From: Synechococcus sp. NB0720_010
GTDB lineage: Bacteria; Cyanobacteriota; Cyanobacteriia; PCC-6307; Cyanobiaceae
DNA: 64,000 nt
Direction: 5' to 3'
Assembly: GCF_023078835.1 (NCBI RefSeq)
Contig: NZ_CP090898.1
Location: 1,676,045 to 1,740,044 of the forward strand
Shown: positions 50,368-58,503 of the stretch, piece after piece
Position numbering within the stretch: the stretch's first letter is position 1
Layout: the number at the start of each line of letters is the position of its first letter
The notes under the pieces: model-generated
The model's input: the letters and a program-made list of their open reading frames with translations, nothing else
Told to the model about the DNA's origin: nothing
The model's database searches: none
Made by a program: the position numbers and the translations under genes

Positions 50368-51033
50368 TTATGGAGTTTTGTGTTCGGCAGGGCCCAGCCA
50401 GCGCTCCAGCAGTGGTGAGAACACCTCACGGATCACGGTGAGTTCCCGGCCTCCACGAAAGAAGCGGTAATGGCGGCTCCAGTAGGGGCCTGGGATCCCA
50501 AACCCCTCTTCCAGAGATGGTGCCTGGACCCGGGCCAGGCCATCGACCTCGCGGTAGAGCTCGGCGCGGTTGGCGGTGAGGCTGGTCCAGATCGGCTGGT
50601 TGCGGGCCTGGAGGTGTTGTTCGGCTTGCTCTTGGTTCCACCAGCTCTCAGCCCAGGCCAGGGTGAGGGGGCCGCAGCGCAGCCAGACCTGCCTGCGCAC
50701 CAGCGGTGGCTCGAGCTCTTCCACCTCCAGGGGGGCTTCGCTGGCCACCTGCTGATCGGCCCGCATGGCGATCACCTCCACCTGGACGGGTTGTCCCGTT
50801 AGGGATTGCAGGTGGCGGGTGGGGCTGCCATCCCCCAGCAGCAGCAGGCGCCAAGGACCGCTGAGTTGGGGGCCGCCGCTGACGGCATCGGCGCAGAGGC
50901 CCGCGGCCACGGCCTCAGGCGCGGCTTGCCAGAGGGGCTGGGGCGAGGGCCAAAGCTCAGTGGCTTGATCCGAACTGCTCAGGGGCTTGGCTTTAAAAAC
51001 CTGCCCCGATGCTGACGCGCCGGCGCACGCCAC
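50368..51033 (-). CDS. Chorismate lyase-like protein (UbiC-type)
   Basis: The 221-residue protein shows the chorismate pyruvate-lyase pattern: PWRLLLLGDGSPTRHLQSLT, EELEPPLVRRQVWLRCGPLT, and near the end GPYWSRHYRFFRGGRELTVI followed by REVFSPLLERWLG. In cyanobacteria such enzymes supply 4-hydroxybenzoate for plastoquinone. It starts at GTG 51033 and overlaps the membrane-anchored gene by 41 bases; no later plausible start is seen, so the two are coupled. Confidence 0.78.
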   Translation of the reverse strand: MACAGASASGQVFKAKPLSSSDQATELWPSPQPLWQAAPEAVAAGLCADAVSGGPQLSGPWRLLLLGDGSPTRHLQSLTGQPVQVEVIAMRADQQVASEAPLEVEELEPPLVRRQVWLRCGPLTLAWAESWWNQEQAEQHLQARNQPIWTSLTANRAELYREVDGLARVQAPSLEEGFGIPGPYWSRHYRFFRGGRELTVIREVFSPLLERWLGPAEHKTP

Positions 51034-51640
51034 TGCGTTCGATCACGGCCCCATCGCTCTGAATCGAGACCAACCGCCAGCCGCTGCTGCCGATCTGCTC
51101 TCCGATCAGGGCGTTGCTTGAGCTCTTGCCCTGTTGAAAAATGGCCGAGCCCCGTTGGCCGGGGATCTGGACGACACCCACCAGCTCCGGCAAGGCTTCT
51201 GCTGGGGCCGCGGACTCGCTTGGGAGGGCCGAAAGAGGCGGGAGCTGCGTGATCCAGGCTTCCTCTGGCGGCGGTGGCGGCAGGACCTCGCTGCTGGCGG
51301 GTTCTTGGTTTGGAGTGAGGTTGCGCAAGTCGCTGAGCAGGCGGGCGTTGCGCTCGAGCCGGAGTTGCCGTTGTGCGCTACTCCAGCCCTGATAGAGGCC
51401 AAGGCCGGAGCCCAGGGTGCAGAGAATCAGGCCGGCCAAGAGCCACTGCCTGGACTGCAGGCGCAGGATTGGGCGGGTCCGGTTGGCTTCGGTCGACGTT
51501 GTCTCGCGAACGTCGACCTCAATGGCGTCGTTGAGCTCGGCCTGCTGCGCGGAGGCCGGTTGAAAGACCCGATCCATCACCTGCTCGGCCTTGAGCTCCC
51601 AGTAGGCCTTGGAGGTGTTGATGGAGCGGATCGGGCCCAC
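50993..51640 (-). CDS. Single-pass membrane protein with periplasmic domain
   Basis: The 215-residue protein has an N-terminal cytosolic part (MGPIRSINTSKAYWELKAEQ), a membrane helix around residues 67-87 (QWLLAGLILCTLGSGLGLYQ), a Pro-rich linker (SSEVLPPPPPEEAW) and a small C-terminal beta domain (LVGVVQIPGQRGSAIFQQGK, GWRLVSIQSDGAVIERSGVR). The layout recalls PilP/GspC-type secretion-linked proteins, but this is not a firm assignment. It precedes the chorismate-lyase-like gene with a 41-base overlap. Confidence 0.7.
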   Translation of the reverse strand: MGPIRSINTSKAYWELKAEQVMDRVFQPASAQQAELNDAIEVDVRETTSTEANRTRPILRLQSRQWLLAGLILCTLGSGLGLYQGWSSAQRQLRLERNARLLSDLRNLTPNQEPASSEVLPPPPPEEAWITQLPPLSALPSESAAPAEALPELVGVVQIPGQRGSAIFQQGKSSSNALIGEQIGSSGWRLVSIQSDGAVIERSGVRRRVSIGAGF

Positions 51641-51664
51641 GCGGCATAGCGCTGTGGGTGAACC

Positions 51665-53587
51665 CTATCGGCTTTGCGGAGTGCTGACGAGGGTGTTGTT
51701 GCGGCGACTGTCTAATTCCAACCAGAGCATCAGAGCCGTCACATCGGCATGGCTGACTCCAGGAATCCGTGAGGCCTGCCCCAGGTTGCTCGGTGCGATG
51801 GCGCTGAGTTTCTCGCGGGCCTCCCGCGAGAGGGTGCCGATCTGCTCGTAATCGATTCCCTCGGGGATGCGGCGCTCGGCTTGCTTTTTCAGTTGATCGA
51901 TTTGCTGCTGTTGCCGGGCCAGGTAGCCGCTGTATTTGATGTCGATCTCGGCCCCCTCACGTACGTCGAGGGGGAGCTCGGCTTCGGCGAGGCCATGGCG
52001 CACGAGATCTGCGCTGTGGAACCCCGGACGCCGCAGCAGGTCCGCCAGGGTGATCGATCCCTTGATGGCCGCCTTGGTTTCCTCGGCGACGGCAGCCGCC
52101 ACAGGGTCGCTGACCTTCAGGCGGACGCTCTCGAGGCGTTGTTTCTCGGCTTCGATTCCGTCCTGTTTGCGCTGGTAGATCTCCCAGCGACGGTCGTCGA
52201 TTAACCCCAGCTCACGGCCCAAGGGCGTCAGCCGGCGGTCGGCGTTGTCTCCGCGCAGCACCAGCCGGTATTCGCTGCGGCTGGTCAGCACCCGGTAGGG
52301 CTCCCGCAGATCCTTGGTGATCAGGTCATCGATCATCGTGCCGATGTAGCTCCCTTCCCTGGGGAAGTGCACCGGCTCCTGCTGGCGCAGTTGACGCACG
52401 GCATTCAGGCCCGCCACCAGGCCCTGGGCTGCGGCTTCCTCATAGCCGGTGGTTCCGTTGAGTTGCCCGGCGCTGAAGAGTCCCTTGACCCGTTTGGTCT
52501 CGAGGGAGGGTTTGAGCTGGGTGGCGGGCAGGTAGTCGTAATCCACGGCATAGGCCGGCCGCAGCATCACGCACTGCTCCAGCCCGGGCAGGGTGCGCAG
52601 CAGTTCCAACTGCAGCCGCTCCGGAAGTCCCGTGGAGAACCCCTGGACATAGATCTCCGGTGTGTCTCGGCCTTCGGGCTCCAGGAAGATCTGGTGGCTG
52701 TCCTTGTCAGCAAAGCGCACGATCTTGTCCTCGATCGAGGGGCAGTAGCGGGGCCCTTTGCTATCGATCACCCCGCCGTAGATCGGCGTCAGGTGCAGGT
52801 TGTCTTTGATCAGTTGGTGCGTGGCCGCGGTGGTGCGGGTGATGTGGCAGCTCATCTGCTCACCGCTGACCCAGCTGGTGGGATCAAACGAGAAGAAGCG
52901 ATCGGCGGCGTCGCTGGGTTGCTCCTCCAGTTGATCGAGGGCGATGCTGCGGCGATCCACCCGTGCCGGCGTGCCGGTCTTCAGGCGATCGGTCTGGAAG
53001 CCCAGCTCCTGCAGGGTCTCGGTCAGGCCCTCGGCCGCCTGTTCACCGGCCCGACCCGCGGACATCGATTGATGGCCGACCCAGATCTGTCCGCCGAGGA
53101 AGGTGCCGGCGGTCAGGATCACGGCCCCGGCGCTGTAGGTGCTGCCGAAGTAGGTCCGCACGCCCTGGATCGCGGCGTCCTCGACCACCAGTCCGGTGAC
53201 CATGGCCTCGCGTAGGGCCAGGTTTGGGGTGTGCTGCAGCAGTTGCAGCATCTGCCGGGAGTACTGGCGCTTGTCGGTTTGGGCGCGCAGGGCCCAGACC
53301 GCTGGACCGCGGCTGGCGTTGAGGACCCGTTTCTGCAGCGCGGTGGCGTCGGCCAGCCGCCCGATCACGCCGCCGAGGGCATCCACCTCGTGAACCAGCT
53401 GGCTCTTGGCCGGACCGCCCACCGCCGGATTGCAGGGCTGCCAGGCGATCCGGTCGAGATTGAGGGAGAAGAGTGCGGTGCTGCAGCCCAATCGGGCGGC
53501 GGTGATCGCCGCTTCACAGCCGGCATGACCGCCGCCCACGACGATCACGTCGAAGTGCTCGATCGGGGCGAAGTCAGCGGACACCAT
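51665..53587 (-). CDS. mnmG: tRNA uridine-5-carboxymethylaminomethyl modification enzyme MnmG
   Basis: MnmG (GidA) and MnmE add cmnm5 to wobble uridine. The FAD-binding motif is GGGHAG at residues 18-23, and the FAD/NADH motifs [20 protein letters not shown] and [16 protein letters not shown] follow. The C-terminal helical domain ends with LEQ-type helices typical of the family. The 640 residues are full length. It lies downstream of dnaB with a nine-base gap. Confidence 0.98.
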   Translation of the reverse strand: MVSADFAPIEHFDVIVVGGGHAGCEAAITAARLGCSTALFSLNLDRIAWQPCNPAVGGPAKSQLVHEVDALGGVIGRLADATALQKRVLNASRGPAVWALRAQTDKRQYSRQMLQLLQHTPNLALREAMVTGLVVEDAAIQGVRTYFGSTYSAGAVILTAGTFLGGQIWVGHQSMSAGRAGEQAAEGLTETLQELGFQTDRLKTGTPARVDRRSIALDQLEEQPSDAADRFFSFDPTSWVSGEQMSCHITRTTAATHQLIKDNLHLTPIYGGVIDSKGPRYCPSIEDKIVRFADKDSHQIFLEPEGRDTPEIYVQGFSTGLPERLQLELLRTLPGLEQCVMLRPAYAVDYDYLPATQLKPSLETKRVKGLFSAGQLNGTTGYEEAAAQGLVAGLNAVRQLRQQEPVHFPREGSYIGTMIDDLITKDLREPYRVLTSRSEYRLVLRGDNADRRLTPLGRELGLIDDRRWEIYQRKQDGIEAEKQRLESVRLKVSDPVAAAVAEETKAAIKGSITLADLLRRPGFHSADLVRHGLAEAELPLDVREGAEIDIKYSGYLARQQQQIDQLKKQAERRIPEGIDYEQIGTLSREAREKLSAIAPSNLGQASRIPGVSHADVTALMLWLELDSRRNNTLVSTPQSR

Positions 53588-53596
53588 CGTTCGACG

Positions 53597-55015
53597 CTAC
53601 GGCGCCGCCAGGTTGCGGAAGCGGGTGAATTGCGGCTCAAACAGCAGCTTGACCGTGCCCACCGGCCCGTTGCGGTGCTTGGTCACGATGATCTCGGTGA
53701 TGCCGCGATCGGGGGTGTCCGGGTTGTAGTACTCGTCCCGGTAGATCATCAGCACCAGGTCGGCGTCCTGCTCGATCGAGCCCGATTCCCGCAGGTCGCT
53801 GAGCATCGGCCGCTTGTTGGTGCGTGATTCCACGCCACGGCTGAGCTGGGAGAGGGCGATCACCGGCACGTTCAGCTCCCGGGCCATTTGTTTGAGGCCC
53901 CGGGTGATCCGCGAGAGCTCCTGGACCCGGTTATCGGATCCGCTTCCTTCCATCAGCTGCAGGTAGTCGATGATCACGACCCCGAGCTCCTTGCCGCTCT
54001 CGGCCATCAGCCGGCGGCAGAGGGATCGCATCTCCAGTACGCCGGCATTCGGCTTGTCGTCGATGTAGATCGGCATCTGCCCCAGGGTGCTGATGCCCTG
54101 GCCCAGCAGGGGCCATTCCTCCGGCTGCAGCCGACCGGTGCGCAGACGACCGCTTTCGATGCCCACCTCCATCGCCAGCAGTCGATAGGTGAGCTGCTCC
54201 TTGCTCATCTCCAGGGAGAAGACGCAGACCGGCAGGTTGTGGAGCTGGGCCACGTTCTTGGCCAGGTTCAGCGTGATGGCGGTTTTGCCCATGGCGGGGC
54301 GGCCGGCCACGATGATCAGGTCGCTGCGCTGCAGCCCCTGGGTCATGGCATCGAGGTCGTAGAAGTTGACCGGGATGCCGGCCACGGCCGTTCCCAGGGA
54401 GCGGCTTTCGATCTCGTTAAAGGTGGCCGTCAGGATTTCCGCCGTTGGGGTGAGGCCAACGCTGGGCTTCTCCTGGCTGATGGCAAAGATCTTCTGCTCG
54501 GCCTCATCCAGCACCTGCTCCATGGGCTTGCCCTGATCGAAGCCCAGCTGAATCACCTCGTTGCCGGAGCGGATCAGCTGACGGCGAAGGAACTTGTCCA
54601 TCACCAGGCGTGCCACCTGGTCGATGGAGGCGGTCGAGAGGGTGCGCTCCACCAGCTCCACCAGCCGGCCGCTGCCACCCACCTTCTCCAGGGCTCCGGT
54701 GTCCGCCAGCCAGGCGGTCATTGCCGTGAGGTCCGTGGGCTTGCCCTGGCCATGGAGCATCAGGGCGGTGCGATAGATCTCCCGGTGGGCGGAGAGATAG
54801 AAGGCCTCCGGCTGCAGCACATCGGCGACGCGGCCGATGGCATCAGGGTCCAGCAGGATCCCGCCCAGCACGGCTTCCTCGGCCTCGAGGTTTTGGGGGG
54901 GCACGCCATCGGGCATCGCCTCGAAGCGTTCGTCCTCCCGCGGTCTGCCCCGGGGCGCCGCGCGACCGCCGCCGCCCTCATCGGCGTCGCTTTGGCTCAG
55001 GGGAACGCTCACCAT
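53597..55015 (-). CDS. dnaB: Replicative DNA helicase DnaB
   Basis: DnaB is the hexameric 5'-3' helicase at the fork. The N-terminal domain (PQNLEAEEAVLGGILLDPDA) and RecA-like ATPase are complete: Walker A GRPAMGKT at 238-245, Walker B GVVIIDYLQLMEG and the C-terminal IAKHRNGPVG-type IVTKHRNGPVGTVKLLFEPQ. The 472 residues carry no intein, although some cyanobacterial dnaB genes have one. It starts at ATG or GTG 55015, just downstream of a terminator for rplI. Confidence 0.97.
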   Translation of the reverse strand: MVSVPLSQSDADEGGGGRAAPRGRPREDERFEAMPDGVPPQNLEAEEAVLGGILLDPDAIGRVADVLQPEAFYLSAHREIYRTALMLHGQGKPTDLTAMTAWLADTGALEKVGGSGRLVELVERTLSTASIDQVARLVMDKFLRRQLIRSGNEVIQLGFDQGKPMEQVLDEAEQKIFAISQEKPSVGLTPTAEILTATFNEIESRSLGTAVAGIPVNFYDLDAMTQGLQRSDLIIVAGRPAMGKTAITLNLAKNVAQLHNLPVCVFSLEMSKEQLTYRLLAMEVGIESGRLRTGRLQPEEWPLLGQGISTLGQMPIYIDDKPNAGVLEMRSLCRRLMAESGKELGVVIIDYLQLMEGSGSDNRVQELSRITRGLKQMARELNVPVIALSQLSRGVESRTNKRPMLSDLRESGSIEQDADLVLMIYRDEYYNPDTPDRGITEIIVTKHRNGPVGTVKLLFEPQFTRFRNLAAP

Positions 55016-55037
55016 TGCTTTGGCCGGGGCTTCAACG

Positions 55038-55070
55038 AAAAAGCCGCCAGTCCCGTTGGGGCCTGACGGC
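55038..55070 (-). terminator. Rho-independent terminator after rplI
   Basis: On the minus strand GCCGTCAG and CTGGCGGC form an eight-base stem with one G-U pair around a GC-rich loop, followed by TTTTT. It lies 60 bases after the rplI stop and 22 bases before the dnaB start, so it likely ends rplI transcription and leaves little space for a separate dnaB promoter. Confidence 0.85.
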
Positions 55071-55130
55071 GAAGGGGTTGCTCATTGTGGCGGGAACGGG
55101 TCGGTTCGCCCAGACCACGCTGAACGGTTC

Positions 55131-55589
55131 TTAGTGGCTGACCACTTCGAGGTTGATCTCAGCGGTGACGGCGCTGTGGAGCTTGACCTGCACCTTGTAG
55201 GTGCCGGTGCGGTGGATTTCGGGGACGATGATGTCGCGGCGGTCCACTTCCTTCTTGGTGGCGGCCTCGATGGCCTCGGCCACGTCGGCGTTGGTCACGG
55301 TGCCGAACAGCACGTCATCGCCACCGGTCTGCTTCTTGACGGTGAAGCGGCCGATGGTGTCGAGGGCGGTGCGGAAGTCCAGGGCTTCCTGCTTGAGGGC
55401 AGCCTGACGCTCAGCTTCCTTGGCGCGGCGGTGCTCCACCTGCTTCAGGACCGCGGGGGTCAGGGGAACAGCCTTGCCTTGGGGCAGGAGGAAGTTGCGG
55501 GCATAACCGGGGGCAACGTCCACCAGGTCACCGTTCTTGCCCAGGCTCAGGACGTCCTCGCTGAGGACTACGGATACACGCTTAGCCAT
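55131..55589 (-). CDS. rplI: Ribosomal protein L9
   Basis: The 152-residue protein begins [20 protein letters not shown] and contains [20 protein letters not shown], the L9 signature. The connecting helix ([20 protein letters not shown]) joins to the C-terminal domain [20 protein letters not shown]. It lies upstream of dnaB, a common bacterial arrangement, and ends at the terminator. Confidence 0.98.
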   Translation of the reverse strand: MAKRVSVVLSEDVLSLGKNGDLVDVAPGYARNFLLPQGKAVPLTPAVLKQVEHRRAKEAERQAALKQEALDFRTALDTIGRFTVKKQTGGDDVLFGTVTNADVAEAIEAATKKEVDRRDIIVPEIHRTGTYKVQVKLHSAVTAEINLEVVSH

Positions 55590-55627
55590 GGGGATGCAGT
55601 CGAACGATCATCGAATTTGGCGATTGA

Positions 55628-56530
55628 TCAGACTACGCCACCACTTGCAGCCTGTGCTAGCAGCGGCCTAGGCAGGCGCACCTGGGTGGCGAGTCCCAGC
55701 CGTTGCAGCAGCCGGATGTGCATCCAGGTGAGGTCCGGTTCGCGCCAGCCCCAGCCGTGGCGCGCTGAGTGGGGGTAGGCGTGGTGGGTGTTGTGCCAGC
55801 CCTCGCCGAAGGTCAGGGCGGCCACCCAGGGGTTGTTGCGGGAGCCGTCGCCGCTGTCGTGCCGGATGTAGCCCCAGCGGTGGGTGGCGGAGTTCACCAG
55901 CCAGGTGCAGTGGTAGACGACCACCAGGCGGAGGGGAATGCCCCAGAGCACCAGGGCCCAGCCGCCGGCGCCGCTGACCGTGCCAATCCAGAAGAGCAGT
56001 CCCGCCAGGGGCAGCTGCAGCGCCAGAAACCAGCGGTTCAGCCAGCGGTAGTAGGGGTCCTTGGCCAGGTCCCCCGTGAACTGGGGCACGGCCTGCTCAG
56101 CGGGGATATCCCGGAACATCCAGCCCATGTGGCTCCACCAGAAGCCCTGGTGGCTGTTGTGGTGATCTGAATCCGTATCCGAAAACTTGTGGTGGTGGCG
56201 GTGCAGGCCCACCCAGTCAATGGGGCCGTGCTGGCAGCTCAGGGCGCCGCAGGTGGCGAAGAAGCGCTCCAGCCAGTGGGGCAGCCGCAGAGCCCGGTGG
56301 GAGAGCAGTCGGTGGTAGCCGATGGTGACCCCCAGGCAGGCCGTGACCCAATAGAGGATGGCCAGGGTGCTGGCGGCTTCCCAGCTCCAGAAGCGTGGCA
56401 GGAGGGCGACGAGGCCCAGGCCATGCAGGGCGGCCATGAAGCCGATCACTCCCCAGTTGCGGGGCAGCTGGTTGATGGGCGTTTGGGCGTGGTTGGCCCA
56501 GACGCTGCTGCGGCTGATGGTGGCAGTCAT
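55628..56530 (-). CDS. Acyl-lipid (delta-9 type) fatty acid desaturase
   Basis: The 300-residue membrane enzyme has three histidine boxes: HRLLSH (in GVTIGYHRLLSHRALRLP), HRHHH in WVGLHRHHHKFSDTDSDHH, and HNTHH in GEGWHNTHHAYPHSARHG. It introduces a double bond in membrane lipid acyl chains, matching the DesC type. AGGAGG sits three bases before ATG 56530. It is divergent from the HTH gene, with an inverted repeat between them, and the second desaturase lies beyond that gene. Confidence 0.93.
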   Translation of the reverse strand: MTATISRSSVWANHAQTPINQLPRNWGVIGFMAALHGLGLVALLPRFWSWEAASTLAILYWVTACLGVTIGYHRLLSHRALRLPHWLERFFATCGALSCQHGPIDWVGLHRHHHKFSDTDSDHHNSHQGFWWSHMGWMFRDIPAEQAVPQFTGDLAKDPYYRWLNRWFLALQLPLAGLLFWIGTVSGAGGWALVLWGIPLRLVVVYHCTWLVNSATHRWGYIRHDSGDGSRNNPWVAALTFGEGWHNTHHAYPHSARHGWGWREPDLTWMHIRLLQRLGLATQVRLPRPLLAQAASGGVV

Positions 56531-56539
56531 CTCCCTCCT

Positions 56540-56595
56540 CTCGATACGGACGCGATGTTCTCGCTAAAATGGTAGCAGTACGGATCCGTATCGAG
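56540..56595. promoter_or_regulatory. Inverted repeat spanning the divergent desaturase/HTH promoter
   Basis: CTCGATACGGA (56540-56550) and TCCGTATCGAG (56585-56595) form a perfect 11-base inverted repeat with a 34-base spacer. The right arm overlaps the perfect palindrome TACGGATCCGTA (56579-56590), giving three copies of TACGGA in 51 bases. Between the arms lies TAAAAT (56565-56570), a possible -10 box for the plus-strand gene. The right arm ends on the first base of that gene's GTG start. It is a candidate operator for the HTH protein. Confidence 0.65.
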
Positions 56596-57371
56596 TGAAT
56601 TATCGGGACGAACTCGAAGCAGGCCGTGACGCGTTTGGGCATCTGATCAAGGTGTGGCACGAGCGGAACGGCTGGAGCCAAAGGGTTTTGCCCGCCCTGG
56701 CGGAGCGCCTGGAGCTCGGCCGTGTCCACAATTCCCAGCTCTCCAACCTGCGTAACCGCAAGTTGACCTCCCCCGGGCCGGAGCTGTTTGTGGCGCTGGG
56801 CCGGATCAATGAATTGCTGGCGGCCCAGGGCCCGGCTGGACTCTCGCCAGAACTCGAGCAGCAGATCAGCGATCAGCCGGAGTTGCTCGCGGCCCTGCAG
56901 TCCTCGGCGCTGCCCCTGTTGAGTGATTCCGATGAGGCCTTAGGCCCAGCCCAGCTCTTCGAGATCTTTGTCGGCCTGCGCCAGCCACCGGGGGCCTTTG
57001 ACCTGCGCATTGATGTCGCCGAGGCGGCGGGCTTGAGTGCCGCCTTGGCGGAGCTGCTGACCGCTGGTCGTCCCTGGCGGCTGTGCAGAGAGCAATTGAT
57101 CGCGGCCTACCCCGGGGAGAAGCGACAGAGACGGGAGCGCTTCGCTGAAGTGATGGCCGGCCAGCGGGAATACAGCGCCGAGGAGTTGGATGCCGAACTG
57201 GCGGACCTGCGCCGGACCCTGGCGGTGCTGGGGGCGGCGGATGAGCAGGAGCTCAGCGCCGATCAATTTTTGGATCTCCTGCGCCAAAAAGCCCGACTGC
57301 TGGAGCAGCCGGGCCAGGGGGAGGAGGAGTCCGATCTGGCGGAGGCGATCCGCCGCCAGTTGCAGGCTTAG
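56595..57371 (+). CDS. HTH-domain protein between two desaturases, unknown regulator
   Basis: The 258-residue protein has an N-terminal Cro/C1-like helix-turn-helix at about residues 15-75 (DAFGHLIKVWHERNGWSQRV, and LELGRVHNSQLSNLRNRKLT). The rest is helical with an acidic C-terminus and an internal region AGLSAALAELLTAGRPWRLC without a recognised ligand motif. It starts at GTG 56595 on the edge of an inverted repeat and converges on the second desaturase with a four-base stop overlap. The position suggests it autoregulates and controls the flanking desaturases; this is inference. Confidence 0.75.
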   Translation: MNYRDELEAGRDAFGHLIKVWHERNGWSQRVLPALAERLELGRVHNSQLSNLRNRKLTSPGPELFVALGRINELLAAQGPAGLSPELEQQISDQPELLAALQSSALPLLSDSDEALGPAQLFEIFVGLRQPPGAFDLRIDVAEAAGLSAALAELLTAGRPWRLCREQLIAAYPGEKRQRRERFAEVMAGQREYSAEELDAELADLRRTLAVLGAADEQELSADQFLDLLRQKARLLEQPGQGEEESDLAEAIRRQLQA

Positions 57372-58336
57372 CCGCTGTAGCGGGCTTCGCGCACCCGCTT
57401 CGCCCAGCCCAGCTTGCGCAGCAGCTTGATGTGCTGCCAGGTGATGTCGAACTCGAACCAGCGCAGGCCATGACGGGCGCTGGAGGGGTGAGCGTGGTGG
57501 TTGTTGTGCCAGCCCTCGCCAAAGCTCAGGATCGCCACCCACCAGCAGTTGCGGGAGAGATCCGGGCAGTCGAAGTTGCGATAGCCAAAGGCGTGGGTGG
57601 CGGAATTCACCAGCCAGGTCACGTGATAGACGATCACCAGGCGCAGGGGAATCGCCCAGAGCACCAGACCCAGGCCGCCGCCATGGACTTGGGCCGCTTC
57701 GCCGTACCAATACAGGGCTGCACCCAGGGGGATCTGGAGCAGGAGGAACCAGCGATCCAGCCAGCGGTAGAGCGGATCCTGGAGCATGTCGCCGGTGAAG
57801 CGGTGGATCTCCTTGATCGCTGGGATCTCGTGGAGCATCCAGTCGCTGTGGGCCCACCACAGGCCGCGGGCGGCGTCGTGGTGGTCGTTCGGTTGGTCAG
57901 AGAACTTGTGGTGGTGGCGGTGGAGGCCGACCCACTCGATCGGACCGCTCTGGCAGGCCAGCGTGCCCATGACCACCAGCACCCGCTCCACCCACTTCGG
58001 AGCAACAAAGCTCCGGTGGGCCACCAGGCGGTGCAGGCCCAGGGTGACGCCGATGACGGTGGTCCAGTACAGGACTGCGAGTACGGCAACCCCTTGCCAG
58101 CTCCAGTACTGGGGCAGCAGCGCAAAGACAGCACCAACGTGGATCGCCAGCATGAAGCCGGTGGTACCTGACTTGTATTTCCTCTGACTACGGGGAAGTT
58201 GTGCACGGGGCACCACCAGGGCGGCGCGCATCCGAGCCTCTTGGGCGGCGGTATACCCATTGGATCCGCTGGCTTGGTCCGACCCCTCGCGCTGAGAAGG
58301 GTGGGCCGCCGCAGCGGTGTCGGGGGCTTGGACCAA
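57368..58336 (-). CDS. Second acyl-lipid fatty acid desaturase
   Basis: This 322-residue paralogue of the first desaturase has the boxes HRLVAH in GVTLGLHRLVAHRSFVAP, HRHHH in WVGLHRHHHKFSDQPNDHH and HNNHH in GEGWHNNHHAHPSSARHG. I place its start at TTG 58336, because AAGGAG is six bases upstream; a longer in-frame stretch to 58405 and an internal ATG at 58231 are possible. It has an N-terminal extension of about 40 residues that the first lacks. The 5' leader contains an inverted repeat. Confidence 0.9.
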   Translation of the reverse strand: MVQAPDTAAAAHPSQREGSDQASGSNGYTAAQEARMRAALVVPRAQLPRSQRKYKSGTTGFMLAIHVGAVFALLPQYWSWQGVAVLAVLYWTTVIGVTLGLHRLVAHRSFVAPKWVERVLVVMGTLACQSGPIEWVGLHRHHHKFSDQPNDHHDAARGLWWAHSDWMLHEIPAIKEIHRFTGDMLQDPLYRWLDRWFLLLQIPLGAALYWYGEAAQVHGGGLGLVLWAIPLRLVIVYHVTWLVNSATHAFGYRNFDCPDLSRNCWWVAILSFGEGWHNNHHAHPSSARHGLRWFEFDITWQHIKLLRKLGWAKRVREARYSG

Positions 58337-58503
58337 GATGAACTCCTTGAAGGGGCGCAGGCGTCGGGTCGCTGTGGTGCTCCAGCAAGGGAGCCTGCGC
58401 ACCAATGGCCTGGGATGTCAGTCGGCTGTAGCCAAGACATCAGTTTGAAAAATCTAGACGGCTGGCCCACCGTCACGCGGGAGCAGCATGGGTTCACCTG
58501 TGG
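58337..58503 (-). promoter_or_regulatory. Structured leader and promoter region of the second desaturase
   Basis: GCGCAGGC (58355-58362) and GCCTGCGC (58393-58400) form a perfect eight-base inverted repeat separated by 30 bases. Alternative pairing is possible: CTCC near 58395-58390 can pair with GGAG in the loop (around 58378) or with the AAGGAG ribosome binding site at 58346-58341. This gives a leader that could open or close the start. A TAGATT (minus strand, near 58455) may be a -10 box. No TACGGA repeat is present here. Confidence 0.4.

Noticed and set aside
53597-55015. Intein in dnaB
   Set aside because: The coding region is the normal length of 472 codons with uninterrupted Walker motifs.
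58409-58503. Possible glycine riboswitch upstream of the gcvH-gcvP operon
   Set aside because: The interval is short and shows no tandem aptamer-like structure; the same is true upstream of gcvT.
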